Below are positions 1 through 6,441 of a DNA stretch of 17,234 nucleotides, in pieces (within the stretch, counting starts at the first letter, position 1; the number at the start of each line of letters is the position of its first letter). The DNA is taken from the NCBI GenBank assembly GCA_020850375.1, contig JADZET010000349.1, positions 1 to 17,234 on the forward strand, written 5' to 3'. The position numbers were made by a program, and so were the translations under genes. The notes beneath the pieces are model-generated. The model was not told where the DNA came from and did not search any database. It saw nothing but the letters and a program-made list of their open reading frames with translations. Source of the DNA: Phycisphaeraceae bacterium (GTDB lineage: Bacteria > Planctomycetota > Phycisphaerae > Phycisphaerales > Phycisphaeraceae).

Positions 1-40
1 CACCGTCCCAGCCAGAGTTCATTGAGCCCTCTCGGCCGGT

Positions 41-328
41 TCAGTCGTCCAGGACGCTGCCGCCGTAGAGCTTTTTCCAGTCACGGTCCCGGTAGTCCGC
101 CAGGGGGTCGAGCCCGCGCCACCAGGGGTGACCGGCCGACGCTAACGTGTCCTGCGCCCAACCCGTCAGCACCCGGCGGTACATCCTCGCCACGGGGTCC
201 GACGTTGGAGGCAGCAGGCCCATCGCGTCACCCAGCTCCTCGTGCGCTTCCGGCTTTACGGATGCGGGGGACGCACCTGGCCGACCCGACGCCCGAGGCT
301 GCTGGAACGGCTCAACCGCTTTTTTCAT
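41..328 (-). CDS. Small Trp-rich hypothetical protein, 95 aa
   Basis: I do not recognise this protein. The first 40 residues are hydrophilic and Pro/Ala/Glu-rich. The second half (residues 45-92) is denser, with four Trp, including a WWRG motif and a DWKKLYGG motif near the end, and looks like a short conserved domain. There is no signal peptide or membrane segment. The ATG at 328 is preceded by AAGGG about ten bases upstream, an acceptable ribosome binding site. Most codons end in G or C, as in the surrounding high-GC genes, which favours a real gene over a shadow. It lies downstream of the uracil-DNA glycosylase on the same strand, separated by a weak terminator, so it is probably transcribed separately. 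The plus-strand ORFs over it have Arg/Pro/Ser-rich shadow composition. Function unknown. Confidence 0.6.
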   Translation of the reverse strand: MKKAVEPFQQPRASGRPGASPASVKPEAHEELGDAMGLLPPTSDPVARMYRRVLTGWAQDTLASAGHPWWRGLDPLADYRDRDWKKLYGGSVLDD

Positions 329-431
329 ATCGACTTACCCTTGAGACGGCCTTGAAAGGCGCAGGACATCCCCTGCCGCCGAACATCGACCCTCGCGGAG
401 GGTGACTTTTGTGGGTTGAGCGCAGAAGCTG

Positions 432-453
432 AAAAAAAGACCGAGCCCCGGCC
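432..453 (-). terminator. Weak intrinsic terminator after the uracil-DNA glycosylase gene
   Basis: On the minus strand a five-pair stem GGCCG/CGGTC with one G-U pair and loop GGGCT is followed directly by seven T. It sits about 85 bases past the UDG stop codon, where a terminator for that unit would be expected. The stem is short, so termination may be incomplete. Confidence 0.45.
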
Positions 454-536
454 ATGACGGACAGGGTCCAGATAACCAAGTACTGATTCAGAATGCGCTT
501 ATGGCAGTCGTCCGGGACAGGATCGCCTGACGCTGC

Positions 537-1334
537 TTAGCCCCGCGGACGATCCTTCACGTACTTCATCACCTGCTGGAGGTCCGACCAGACCTTGGCG
601 CGGTTGTCCTGCGTGTACTGCCGCAGGAGGAACGCGGGGTGAAACGTGGGCATAACCGCGATCGCCCCCCCGCCGGGCCCGAGCTCGGGCAGCTCGTGCC
701 ACTGACCGCGCAGAGCGGTGATGCCGATGGTGGTGTTTAAGAGCAGCTTCGCCGCCGGCCCGCCGAGGCTGACGATCGCGGTCGGGCTGATGGTCTGGAT
801 CTGCCGGCGAAGGTAGTCCCCGCAGGTCGCGGCCTCGACCGGCGTGGGCGTGCGGTTCTCCGGGGGCCGGCACTTGACCACGTTGGCGATGTAAACGTCC
901 TGACGCCGCAGGCCCATGGCCTCGATCATCTTGTTGAGCAATTCCCCCGCCCTGCCGACAAAGGGCCGGCCCTGCTCGTCCTCCGTCTGGCCGGGGCCTT
1001 CGCCCACGAACATGATCGCCGCGTCGGGATCGCCCTCGCCGAAGACGGTCTGCGTCCGGCTGGCGCACAGGTCGCACTTGATGCAGCCGCGGACTTCCTG
1101 CTCGTCGATGGCGGTGAGGACTTCGAGCTTCTGAGCGCGACTGAGGCGGTCGGCTGAGGCGACGGGAGATGACGACGATCCGAACAACGACGTGCTCGTC
1201 GACCCTACCGGGAACTGGGGTTGGGACCCCGCCGGCGACTTAACCTGACCGCCCAACGGCACCGAATCGACGCCGAGCAACTGGTCGGTCCTGACGTGCT
1301 GTTTAAGGATCCTTTGCTGTCTGGTCCGCTCCAT
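537..1334 (-). CDS. Family 4 uracil-DNA glycosylase (4Fe-4S)
   Basis: This 265-residue protein is a family 4 uracil-DNA glycosylase, which removes uracil from DNA to start base-excision repair. Residues 84-87 hold a CxxC pair, residues 99-101 GEG, residues 111-115 the GEGPG active-site loop, and residues 152-161 the VVKCRPPENR block with Cys155. Cys171 is the likely fourth iron-sulfur ligand. Residues 229-237 hold the PTFHPAFLL motif with the conserved His232. Cys90 is an extra cysteine near the cluster. Residues 25-62 form a Gly/Ser/Pro-rich low-complexity linker, a common N-terminal extension in this family. The frame is open far upstream, but the ATG at 1334 has GGAG seven bases before it and begins before the linker; the upstream part overlaps the next gene in another frame. 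The gene is 139 bases downstream of the DUF4037 gene and may be co-transcribed with it. Confidence 0.93.
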   Translation of the reverse strand: MERTRQQRILKQHVRTDQLLGVDSVPLGGQVKSPAGSQPQFPVGSTSTSLFGSSSSPVASADRLSRAQKLEVLTAIDEQEVRGCIKCDLCASRTQTVFGEGDPDAAIMFVGEGPGQTEDEQGRPFVGRAGELLNKMIEAMGLRRQDVYIANVVKCRPPENRTPTPVEAATCGDYLRRQIQTISPTAIVSLGGPAAKLLLNTTIGITALRGQWHELPELGPGGGAIAVMPTFHPAFLLRQYTQDNRAKVWSDLQQVMKYVKDRPRG

Positions 1335-1473
1335 GACAACGCTCCAATGACATGGTGGCTCAAGGCCCCATGTTAGCAGCAAAGCACCTGGGAAGTGGTG
1401 TGCCAAGTCAGCACTGCGTTCGAAGTCGTCTGGATCGCGACAAGCTTCAGCAAGACCGGGACCTGACTTGTGC

Positions 1474-3327
1474 TCACCAGTCAAGGCCCGTGGCGATCTT
1501 GACCTGCCCGTCGGTGATGGACTGATGCATGGCGCGAGCGAAGGTGGACAACGGCTCGTCCGGCCTGATGGAGAGGTGGTAGAGATCCGCCATGAGTTCC
1601 TTAATTGATTGGATGATTGACCGTGCCTTGGCAACTGCCTGTGTGTGGTCAGTGAGTTCGTGCAGATCCCGTATTCCTTCTCGCACCGCGACTGGACAAA
1701 TAGGCAGGCGATCGAAGTGGCTGACACGCCACTTGAACTGTGGCACGAATGATTCGTTCCAGCAGAACGCCAGCTCCAGGACCTCGTCGGCGAAACGGCT
1801 GAGACAGAGTGCAAAGGCCAGTGAATCCTGGCGGGCAAGGGTGCGCGACAGGTTGTACTCAGGCCCAGCATTCCACACGCGAAAGAGTGATCTGGCGAGA
1901 ATCGCTCGCTGGATGTCCGGCGGAACGTAACCCGTCCAATGCCGCCACCGCTGGGTGAACCGCTTGGCAGGATCGTGGAACACCTGGCCTTGCCCGGCGT
2001 CAAAGAGCTGCTCCGTCCATCGGCGGCCAAGAAAACTCTGTCGCGTGATCAACGGCAACCATTCGCGATCGGTCTCCGGTCGGTTTTCGAGCCCTGTCAG
2101 CAGCCGAAGAAAGCCGTCCATTTCATGAACGGCGGTACGGCGGGGCTCCGGGCCTCCGTACCCGATCCAATGCGTCCCGCCGACTTGATCAGGCATCTGC
2201 TGAACGGCGTCGGCCAGACGCTGGTGATGCTCCTGCCAGTCCTCCTCCCGGAGAAGAAAAGTGAGATATGGACCCCATATATGGTCATGCGAATGTTGAT
2301 CGTCGAGGCCGGCATTCTGCGAGGTGCCGCCGAAACAACCCACCGAACAACGATCGAGCAGGCCCAGCTCCGTCAGCAGCGGCTTTCCACGATTCTCGAA
2401 CAGCCGTCGTGACAGATCTAAGCCTGCTCCCGCCGACGCTTCAAGGGATTTTGGCGGCGAGAGAAGCGGCGCAGCGCCTTCTCCAATTGACCTGACCTTG
2501 ACGCCACGATCCATGCACCCGCTCCATGATGTATATCGATCCAGAATCGCTTCCCAGCCCTGCCACCATCCCACGGACAGGCGACAGAGGATATTCTTGG
2601 TCTGACCAGGTTCGAGCTGCCAGTACATGTCCCAGGCCGGACCACCGAGGGCTGTCCCCACCAGGACATCTGTGAACGCCACGTCATAGGTGTCCACCTC
2701 GATGCTGAGATAGAGGTCTTGCCATCGACCCACCTGAATGGGCAGGACGTGACGTTGATCAGACTCGGCGAAGAAATATGTCCGAGGATGACTTGGACTA
2801 TGTTCCAGCGATTGCATCGATGGTCCGAGCATGGTGTTGGCACGCGGCGCGTTACTGTCGCCACCGGCCTGAAAGTAGAGCCAGCGTAATTCGTCATCGT
2901 CGTCGGCAATAAGCGTGTGGAATCCACGCTGCCCACCTGGTGCGACGAGGGTGCCCCAGAACAGGCCCACATAGCCGAACGGATAGGCGGATGCGTGAGA
3001 GGTCGTGACGAAACGTGCCTCGATTGTCCCCGCTCCCGTAATCTTGTATTCAACCCTGACTTCGACGTGCGAATACGGCGTCTGTGGCTGATGCCATACT
3101 GCGCTCTGGTCTGATAGACGGGTAAGCGAGCCGGGGCTGACATGCGGTTCGTACTCGATGGCATCGGCCGGCGGTGGCCAGATGCCCGTGAAGTAGTGGT
3201 GGCCACAGAGCGCGGGCAGTAGAAAAGAGATCTCCCTGCCTTCCATCACGATCCTTTGAAGCCCCCGGTTCCATGGCTCACTTGACAGCACGACTTCCGT
3301 GTTGTGGCCACTCAACTGGGTCAACAT
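1474..3327 (-). CDS. Beta-rich domain fused to DUF4037 nucleotidyltransferase-like domain, 617 aa
   Basis: The C-terminal half (about 300-590) matches what I know of DUF4037, a family related to the nucleotidyltransferase fold. It has FGGTS at 332-336, then DD at 342-343 and SHDHIWGP at 346-353, resembling the G-S...D-x-D core of nucleotidyltransferases. An Arg/Trp-rich helical segment (470-540) ends in a FKWRVSHFDRLP-type motif. The N-terminal half (about 20-270) is rich in aromatic and beta-strand residues and reads like a beta-sandwich or sugar-mutarotase-type domain, but I cannot name the family. No signal peptide is visible, so it is predicted to be cytoplasmic. The ATG at 3327 has a strong AAAGGAG site seven bases upstream. 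Codon use is less GC-biased than in most of the window (AGT, TTG, TCA and CCA are frequent). It lies downstream of the ECF sigma factor gene on the same strand. The substrate is unknown. Confidence 0.85.
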   Translation of the reverse strand: MLTQLSGHNTEVVLSSEPWNRGLQRIVMEGREISFLLPALCGHHYFTGIWPPPADAIEYEPHVSPGSLTRLSDQSAVWHQPQTPYSHVEVRVEYKITGAGTIEARFVTTSHASAYPFGYVGLFWGTLVAPGGQRGFHTLIADDDDELRWLYFQAGGDSNAPRANTMLGPSMQSLEHSPSHPRTYFFAESDQRHVLPIQVGRWQDLYLSIEVDTYDVAFTDVLVGTALGGPAWDMYWQLEPGQTKNILCRLSVGWWQGWEAILDRYTSWSGCMDRGVKVRSIGEGAAPLLSPPKSLEASAGAGLDLSRRLFENRGKPLLTELGLLDRCSVGCFGGTSQNAGLDDQHSHDHIWGPYLTFLLREEDWQEHHQRLADAVQQMPDQVGGTHWIGYGGPEPRRTAVHEMDGFLRLLTGLENRPETDREWLPLITRQSFLGRRWTEQLFDAGQGQVFHDPAKRFTQRWRHWTGYVPPDIQRAILARSLFRVWNAGPEYNLSRTLARQDSLAFALCLSRFADEVLELAFCWNESFVPQFKWRVSHFDRLPICPVAVREGIRDLHELTDHTQAVAKARSIIQSIKELMADLYHLSIRPDEPLSTFARAMHQSITDGQVKIATGLDW

Positions 3328-3363
3328 GGCGGTCTCCTTTCCCGATATCGAGGGCGCAGAGCC

Positions 3364-3474
3364 TCAGATCACGTGTGGCATCAGGGTCAGATAGGCGGTC
3401 GCCGCGAGGAACTGCCTCCGGGTCAGTGAGGGCCCGGCCGAGGGTATCGTGGGCGTCGGTTCCCGAATGTGCAT
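3364..3474 (-). other. Short ORF ending in a Tat-signal-like segment, possible signal-peptide remnant
   Basis: A 36-codon reading frame from ATG 3474 contains SLTRRQFLAATAYLTL, which looks like a twin-arginine export signal with its hydrophobic stretch, and then stops at 3364. It is in the same frame as the 617-residue gene, and only one TGA and twelve further codons separate it from that gene's ATG. No ribosome binding site is evident before 3474. It may be a decayed signal peptide, a short leader peptide, or chance. It occupies much of the 226-base gap between the sigma factor gene and the DUF4037 gene; nothing else is evident there except the AAAGGAG site of the next gene. Confidence 0.25.
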
Positions 3475-3553
3475 GGCGTATTGCGACCGTTGTGAGCCGC
3501 CCGCCAGAGACGTTCGTGAGATGAACAATGGCCCCCAACAGGAGCTCACGCTC

Positions 3554-4735
3554 TCACGACATGTGCCGGATGCGCACGTCACGGAAGGCTGTCTTGCTGT
3601 GCCAAACCGCCAGGGCGATGCCGCCGGTCGACAGAGAAGTGTCCGTGAGCTGATTCACCAGCCTGCCGTCGATGTAGGTTGTCAGGGAAGCGCCGCGGGC
3701 GGCGACCATCACGTCGTACTCACGGCCGTGCTCCAGCGGGTAATTGACCACACTAAGCTTCTGGGCACGGCCATCGCCGTTAATCCGTCCTCGGCTGATC
3801 GCCGCGGCCTGCCAGCCGAACATCATGTCAAAGAAATAGAATGCCTGGTCGTCATCGCACAGGCGCAGGACAATCTGCCCATTAGCCCCTTCAATGACGG
3901 TCATCAAGACTGAGACCTCATAGTCTCGCCAGGACGCGTCGCCGATGGCCAAAACGCCGCCGGTATTGTCCGTGCTCTGGCCCATGACGACGTCACCACT
4001 TCGTTCCCACGTGCCGTGGCCGAGGCGACGCCAACCCTCGATGTCGTCGTCGGGCAGCAGCTTCTGCCAGTGGATCACACCCCGCATTCCTTCGATGACC
4101 GCCCTGCCGTAATCCTCGCCCGACACACCTGTTTCCTGCCGCTTGGACCGCATGGATAGCCTCCTTCTAAGTTGCCTCCTCGCCCGCTCAAGACGGCTCT
4201 TGACCGTGCCCACGGGGATGTTCAACGACTTGGCAATGGCCGCCTGCGGCATGCCCAGCAGATAGAACAAGGTGGTCACGGCCCGATCTGGCGGCGACAG
4301 CAGATTCATCGCCGCACGCAACGCCATGGCGCTGATCGTTTCATTTTCGTCCTGAAGGTGTTGCGCCGTCTGCACCTCAGCCATCGTTGCTGGATGCGTG
4401 TAATAGCGGCGATGCAGATACCGTTTACTCAGCCACTGTCGGGCCTTGTTGGCGGCAATCGCGTTCAGCCAGGCGCCGAACCTGTTCGGCTCCGTCAAGT
4501 CCGCCAGATGCCGATAGGCGGCGATGAACGTTTCCTGTACGGCGTCATGGGCGTCTTCGTCCTCACCGAGGTACCTCTTGACCGTCGCACAGACCATGGC
4601 TCTATGACGATCGATGAGCTGGACGAAGGCCTGGTCCTGGCCTGCGCACGCGAGTTGAATTAGCTCCGCCTCCGGCCGATCGGTGAGATCGCGACTTAGA
4701 TCTTGAGCATCCAGGGGCATGTCCGGATCGAGCAT
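3554..4735 (-). CDS. ECF sigma factor with C-terminal DUF1080/LamG-like domain
   Basis: Residues 20-105 form sigma region 2, with the DAVQETFIAAYRHL and NRFGAWLNAIAANKAR motifs. Residues 135-195 form region 4, with SPPDRAVTTLFYLLGM and a helix-turn-helix ending in IPVGTVKSRLERARRQLRRRL. Together these make an extracytoplasmic-function RNA polymerase sigma factor. After a linker, residues 222-393 form a concanavalin-like domain of the DUF1080/3-keto-disaccharide-hydrolase type, starting LLPDDDIEGWRRLG and ending FRDVRIRHMS. Planctomycete ECF factors are known to carry such C-terminal extensions; sensing of a carbohydrate ligand is my inference. There is no membrane segment between the domains. 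I chose ATG 4735, which has GGGAGGTG ten bases upstream. A GTG at 4747 in frame would add four residues and has a poorer site. No anti-sigma factor gene is adjacent, so the fused domain may control activity. Third positions are less GC-rich than in neighbours to the right. Confidence 0.92.
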   Translation of the reverse strand: MLDPDMPLDAQDLSRDLTDRPEAELIQLACAGQDQAFVQLIDRHRAMVCATVKRYLGEDEDAHDAVQETFIAAYRHLADLTEPNRFGAWLNAIAANKARQWLSKRYLHRRYYTHPATMAEVQTAQHLQDENETISAMALRAAMNLLSPPDRAVTTLFYLLGMPQAAIAKSLNIPVGTVKSRLERARRQLRRRLSMRSKRQETGVSGEDYGRAVIEGMRGVIHWQKLLPDDDIEGWRRLGHGTWERSGDVVMGQSTDNTGGVLAIGDASWRDYEVSVLMTVIEGANGQIVLRLCDDDQAFYFFDMMFGWQAAAISRGRINGDGRAQKLSVVNYPLEHGREYDVMVAARGASLTTYIDGRLVNQLTDTSLSTGGIALAVWHSKTAFRDVRIRHMS

Positions 4736-4803
4736 GTGCCGCAACACCTCCCTTCCTCAGGATAGATCATCCAGAAGCCCGCAGGTTCACGCCATCAGCC
4801 GTC

Positions 4804-4824
4804 AATGACGAAAAAAACGTCATT
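4804..4824. promoter_or_regulatory. Palindrome AATGACG-A7-CGTCATT in the divergent intergenic region
   Basis: Two perfect seven-base arms, AATGACG and CGTCATT, flank a run of seven A. The site lies about 70 bases upstream of the ECF sigma factor start and about 170 bases upstream of the bactofilin start. It could be an operator bound by a dimeric regulator, or a hairpin in the sigma factor mRNA leader. It also has a T-run on the minus strand, but inside the loop, so it is not a terminator. Confidence 0.4.
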
Positions 4825-4835
4825 CAGTCGGTAAA

Positions 4836-4891
4836 GCCGAAGGTCCGAGAACCACTTGCGGGGGGTTCTTCGCTGGCCGAAAGGTCCGAGA
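4836..4891. repeat. Pair of near-identical 15-16 bp direct repeats, 40 bp apart
   Basis: GCCGAAGGTCCGAGA at 4836-4850 recurs as GCCGAAAGGTCCGAGA at 4876-4891, with one inserted A. The 40-bp period is close to four helical turns, as for tandem protein-binding sites on one face of the DNA. The pair lies between the divergent sigma factor and bactofilin genes and may regulate either. Confidence 0.45.
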
Positions 4892-4990
4892 TTGGACGAA
4901 AACAGCCCAGGCGTCCGATCGTAACTGACGCTGAGGCCTATCCGGGCTTCTTTTTCCACCGACACCCACGTCAAGGAGTTGGGGGTCATC

Positions 4991-5608
4991 ATGAGCGACC
5001 AAACTCACCACAAAACCGTCCTAGGCGCCGACTGCCGAATCACCGGCGAGCTCTCGCTGGACAACGACGCCGTGATCATGGGCCAGTTCAAGGGCACACT
5101 CCGCGTCCGCGGGCTGCTGGAGCTGACCGAGTCCAGCCACATCGCCGGCACCGTCGTCGCCGGGGCCGTCCGCCTGGCGGGCAACGCCGAGGCCGACGTG
5201 GTGGCTGAGCACGGCGTCGAGATGTTGGCCACCGCCAGCCTGTCGGGCCAGCTCTTCACCAGCCACCTGAGCGTCGCCGAGGGCGCCGTGTTCCAGGGCC
5301 AGGTCTTCGTCGGCCCCAACGCCCTGGCCGCGGCCGAGCGCGTGCTGACGGACATCAACCTGCCCGCCTCGGACGACGAGGCTGCTGATCAGGACGAGCA
5401 GGAGGCCCCCGCCCAGCGGGCCGCGGCGCTCAACCTCGCCGACGACGAGGCCGCCGAGGAAGCCGAGGAGGCCGCCACGCCCGTCAACACCATGCCCACC
5501 TCCCTGGACACCATCCTCCGCCGGCGTCGGCCCAAGACGCTCAGCGCGTCCCAGCCGCATCGCGTGGCGGTCGGTCCCAAGAGCACGCCCCAAGCCCGAG
5601 CCTCTTGA
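4991..5608 (+). CDS. Bactofilin (polymer-forming cytoskeletal protein)
   Basis: Residues 8-108 of this 205-residue protein are a bactofilin domain, a beta-helix made of short repeats with regularly spaced Gly, Val and Leu, as in LGADCRITGELSLDNDAVI and LTESSHIAGTVVAGAV. Bactofilins polymerise without nucleotides into cytoskeletal filaments or scaffolds, often near the inner membrane, and help shape cells or place cell-wall enzymes. The C-terminal third (125-205) is an Ala/Glu/Asp-rich, probably disordered tail ending in a basic RRRRPK segment at 177-182. I chose ATG 4991, preceded by AAGGAG twelve bases upstream and a G-run nearer. The TTG at 4979 would leave no room for that site. It overlaps the following zinc-ribbon bactofilin gene by TTGA, so the two are almost certainly translated together. 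Confidence 0.9.
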   Translation: MSDQTHHKTVLGADCRITGELSLDNDAVIMGQFKGTLRVRGLLELTESSHIAGTVVAGAVRLAGNAEADVVAEHGVEMLATASLSGQLFTSHLSVAEGAVFQGQVFVGPNALAAAERVLTDINLPASDDEAADQDEQEAPAQRAAALNLADDEAAEEAEEAATPVNTMPTSLDTILRRRRPKTLSASQPHRVAVGPKSTPQARAS

Positions 5609-6135
5609 GCCCACTACGACCTGCCCTCGACGCCTTCTTCCTGCGCTTACCTAAACCCAAGGCCACGCGCACGGTGCGGTGTCCGAGTTGCGGCCATCGA
5701 TTCTCCGTCAGTCAGAAGGCCATGAGCCTGCGCTGTCCTGCGTGCACCGAGCCGGTCGCGCTGCAGGACTTCGTGCTTCAGGAGCCGATCGACGGGCAGC
5801 TGAGCACCATGGGCCAGGTGACCATCGCCGCCGCCTGCTCGATGGGCGGCAAGGTCGTCTGCGGCCACCTGGTCAACCAGGGCCGATTCAGGGGCGAGGC
5901 CCTGGTCTACGGGCCGGTCGAGCTCGACCCTCAGAGCGTGACTCAGGGCAAGATCACCGCCCAGAGCCTCAAGATCCTCCTGGGCGCCCGCATCGTCGCC
6001 CGCGTGACCATCGGCCCGAACCTGGCCAAACGCTTCGCCAAGCCGCCGCTCAGGGCCCGCTTCCAGCAGGACCCGACGGACCCGCAGATCCCCCCTGCCC
6101 CTCGCCCGGTGGGTGAGCCCCTGCGGGCGGATTGA
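5605..6135 (+). CDS. Zinc-ribbon bactofilin-like protein
   Basis: This 176-residue protein combines an N-terminal zinc ribbon, Cys26/Cys29 and Cys44/Cys47 in CPSCG and CPACT, with a bactofilin-like beta-helix at about 58-138 (EPIDGQLSTMGQVTIAAAC through ARIVARVTIGP). It probably joins or caps the filament made by the preceding bactofilin; the zinc ribbon may bind a partner. The start is TTG 5605, which overlaps the upstream stop as TTGA; there is no strong ribosome binding site, so translational coupling is likely. Without that start the ribbon would be cut, the next good start being GTG at residue 24. The Pro/Arg-rich tail (150-176) overlaps the end of the convergent ComEA-like gene by 86 bases. 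Confidence 0.85.
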   Translation: MSPLRPALDAFFLRLPKPKATRTVRCPSCGHRFSVSQKAMSLRCPACTEPVALQDFVLQEPIDGQLSTMGQVTIAAACSMGGKVVCGHLVNQGRFRGEALVYGPVELDPQSVTQGKITAQSLKILLGARIVARVTIGPNLAKRFAKPPLRARFQQDPTDPQIPPAPRPVGEPLRAD

Positions 6136-6439
6136 GCGTCACCCGCGCGACGATCGCCGACAGTCGCGCCGGCCCGATCCCGGGGACCGACTCAAGGTCC
6201 TGCACCGACTCGAACCCGCCCCGCCGCTCTCGCTCGTCAATAATCTGCTGCGCCAACGCCGGCCCGATCCCCGGCAGCCACGCCAATTCGGTCGCCGTTG
6301 CGGTGTTGAGGTCGATCGTCAGCTCGTAACCCGTTGGCGCCGGTGATCCGGCCGAGGCGTTCGCCCACCAATACCTCACCGCCGACGCCACCGTCAGCGT
6401 CACCGCCAGCAGCGCGACCATCCTCGTTCGATCGTTCAC
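6050..6439 (-). CDS. ComEA-like helix-hairpin-helix DNA-binding protein
   Basis: Residues 7-22 form an N-terminal membrane anchor or signal segment. Residues 41-101 form a double helix-hairpin-helix domain typical of ComEA, with IDLNTATATELAWLPGIGP and a second hairpin at LESVPGIGPARLSAIV. ComEA binds incoming DNA at the cell surface in natural transformation; related short HhH proteins can have other DNA-binding roles. The protein has 129 residues, a usual size for a single-domain ComEA. The start is GTG 6439, two bases after the TAG of the upstream GH10-like gene, so the two form an operon. The Gly/Pro/Ser-rich tail from residue 102 lies wholly within the overlap with the convergent bactofilin gene. 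No other competence gene is in the window. Confidence 0.88.
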   Translation of the reverse strand: MNDRTRMVALLAVTLTVASAVRYWWANASAGSPAPTGYELTIDLNTATATELAWLPGIGPALAQQIIDERERRGGFESVQDLESVPGIGPARLSAIVARVTLNPPAGAHPPGEGQGGSAGPSGPAGSGP

Positions 6440-6441
6440 GC

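Noticed and set aside
1335..2030. N-terminal extension of the uracil-DNA glycosylase frame
   Set aside because: It is in a different frame over the 617-residue gene on the same strand, has shadow-like composition, and the ATG at 1334 has a good ribosome binding site.
3278..3538. Minus-strand ORF of 86 residues between the sigma and DUF4037 genes
   Set aside because: It overlaps the start of the 617-residue gene in another frame, has a TTG start with no ribosome binding site and no domain.
4979..4990. TTG start at 4979 for the bactofilin
   Set aside because: The AAGGAG site directly adjoins it, too close for initiation; ATG 4991 is more likely.
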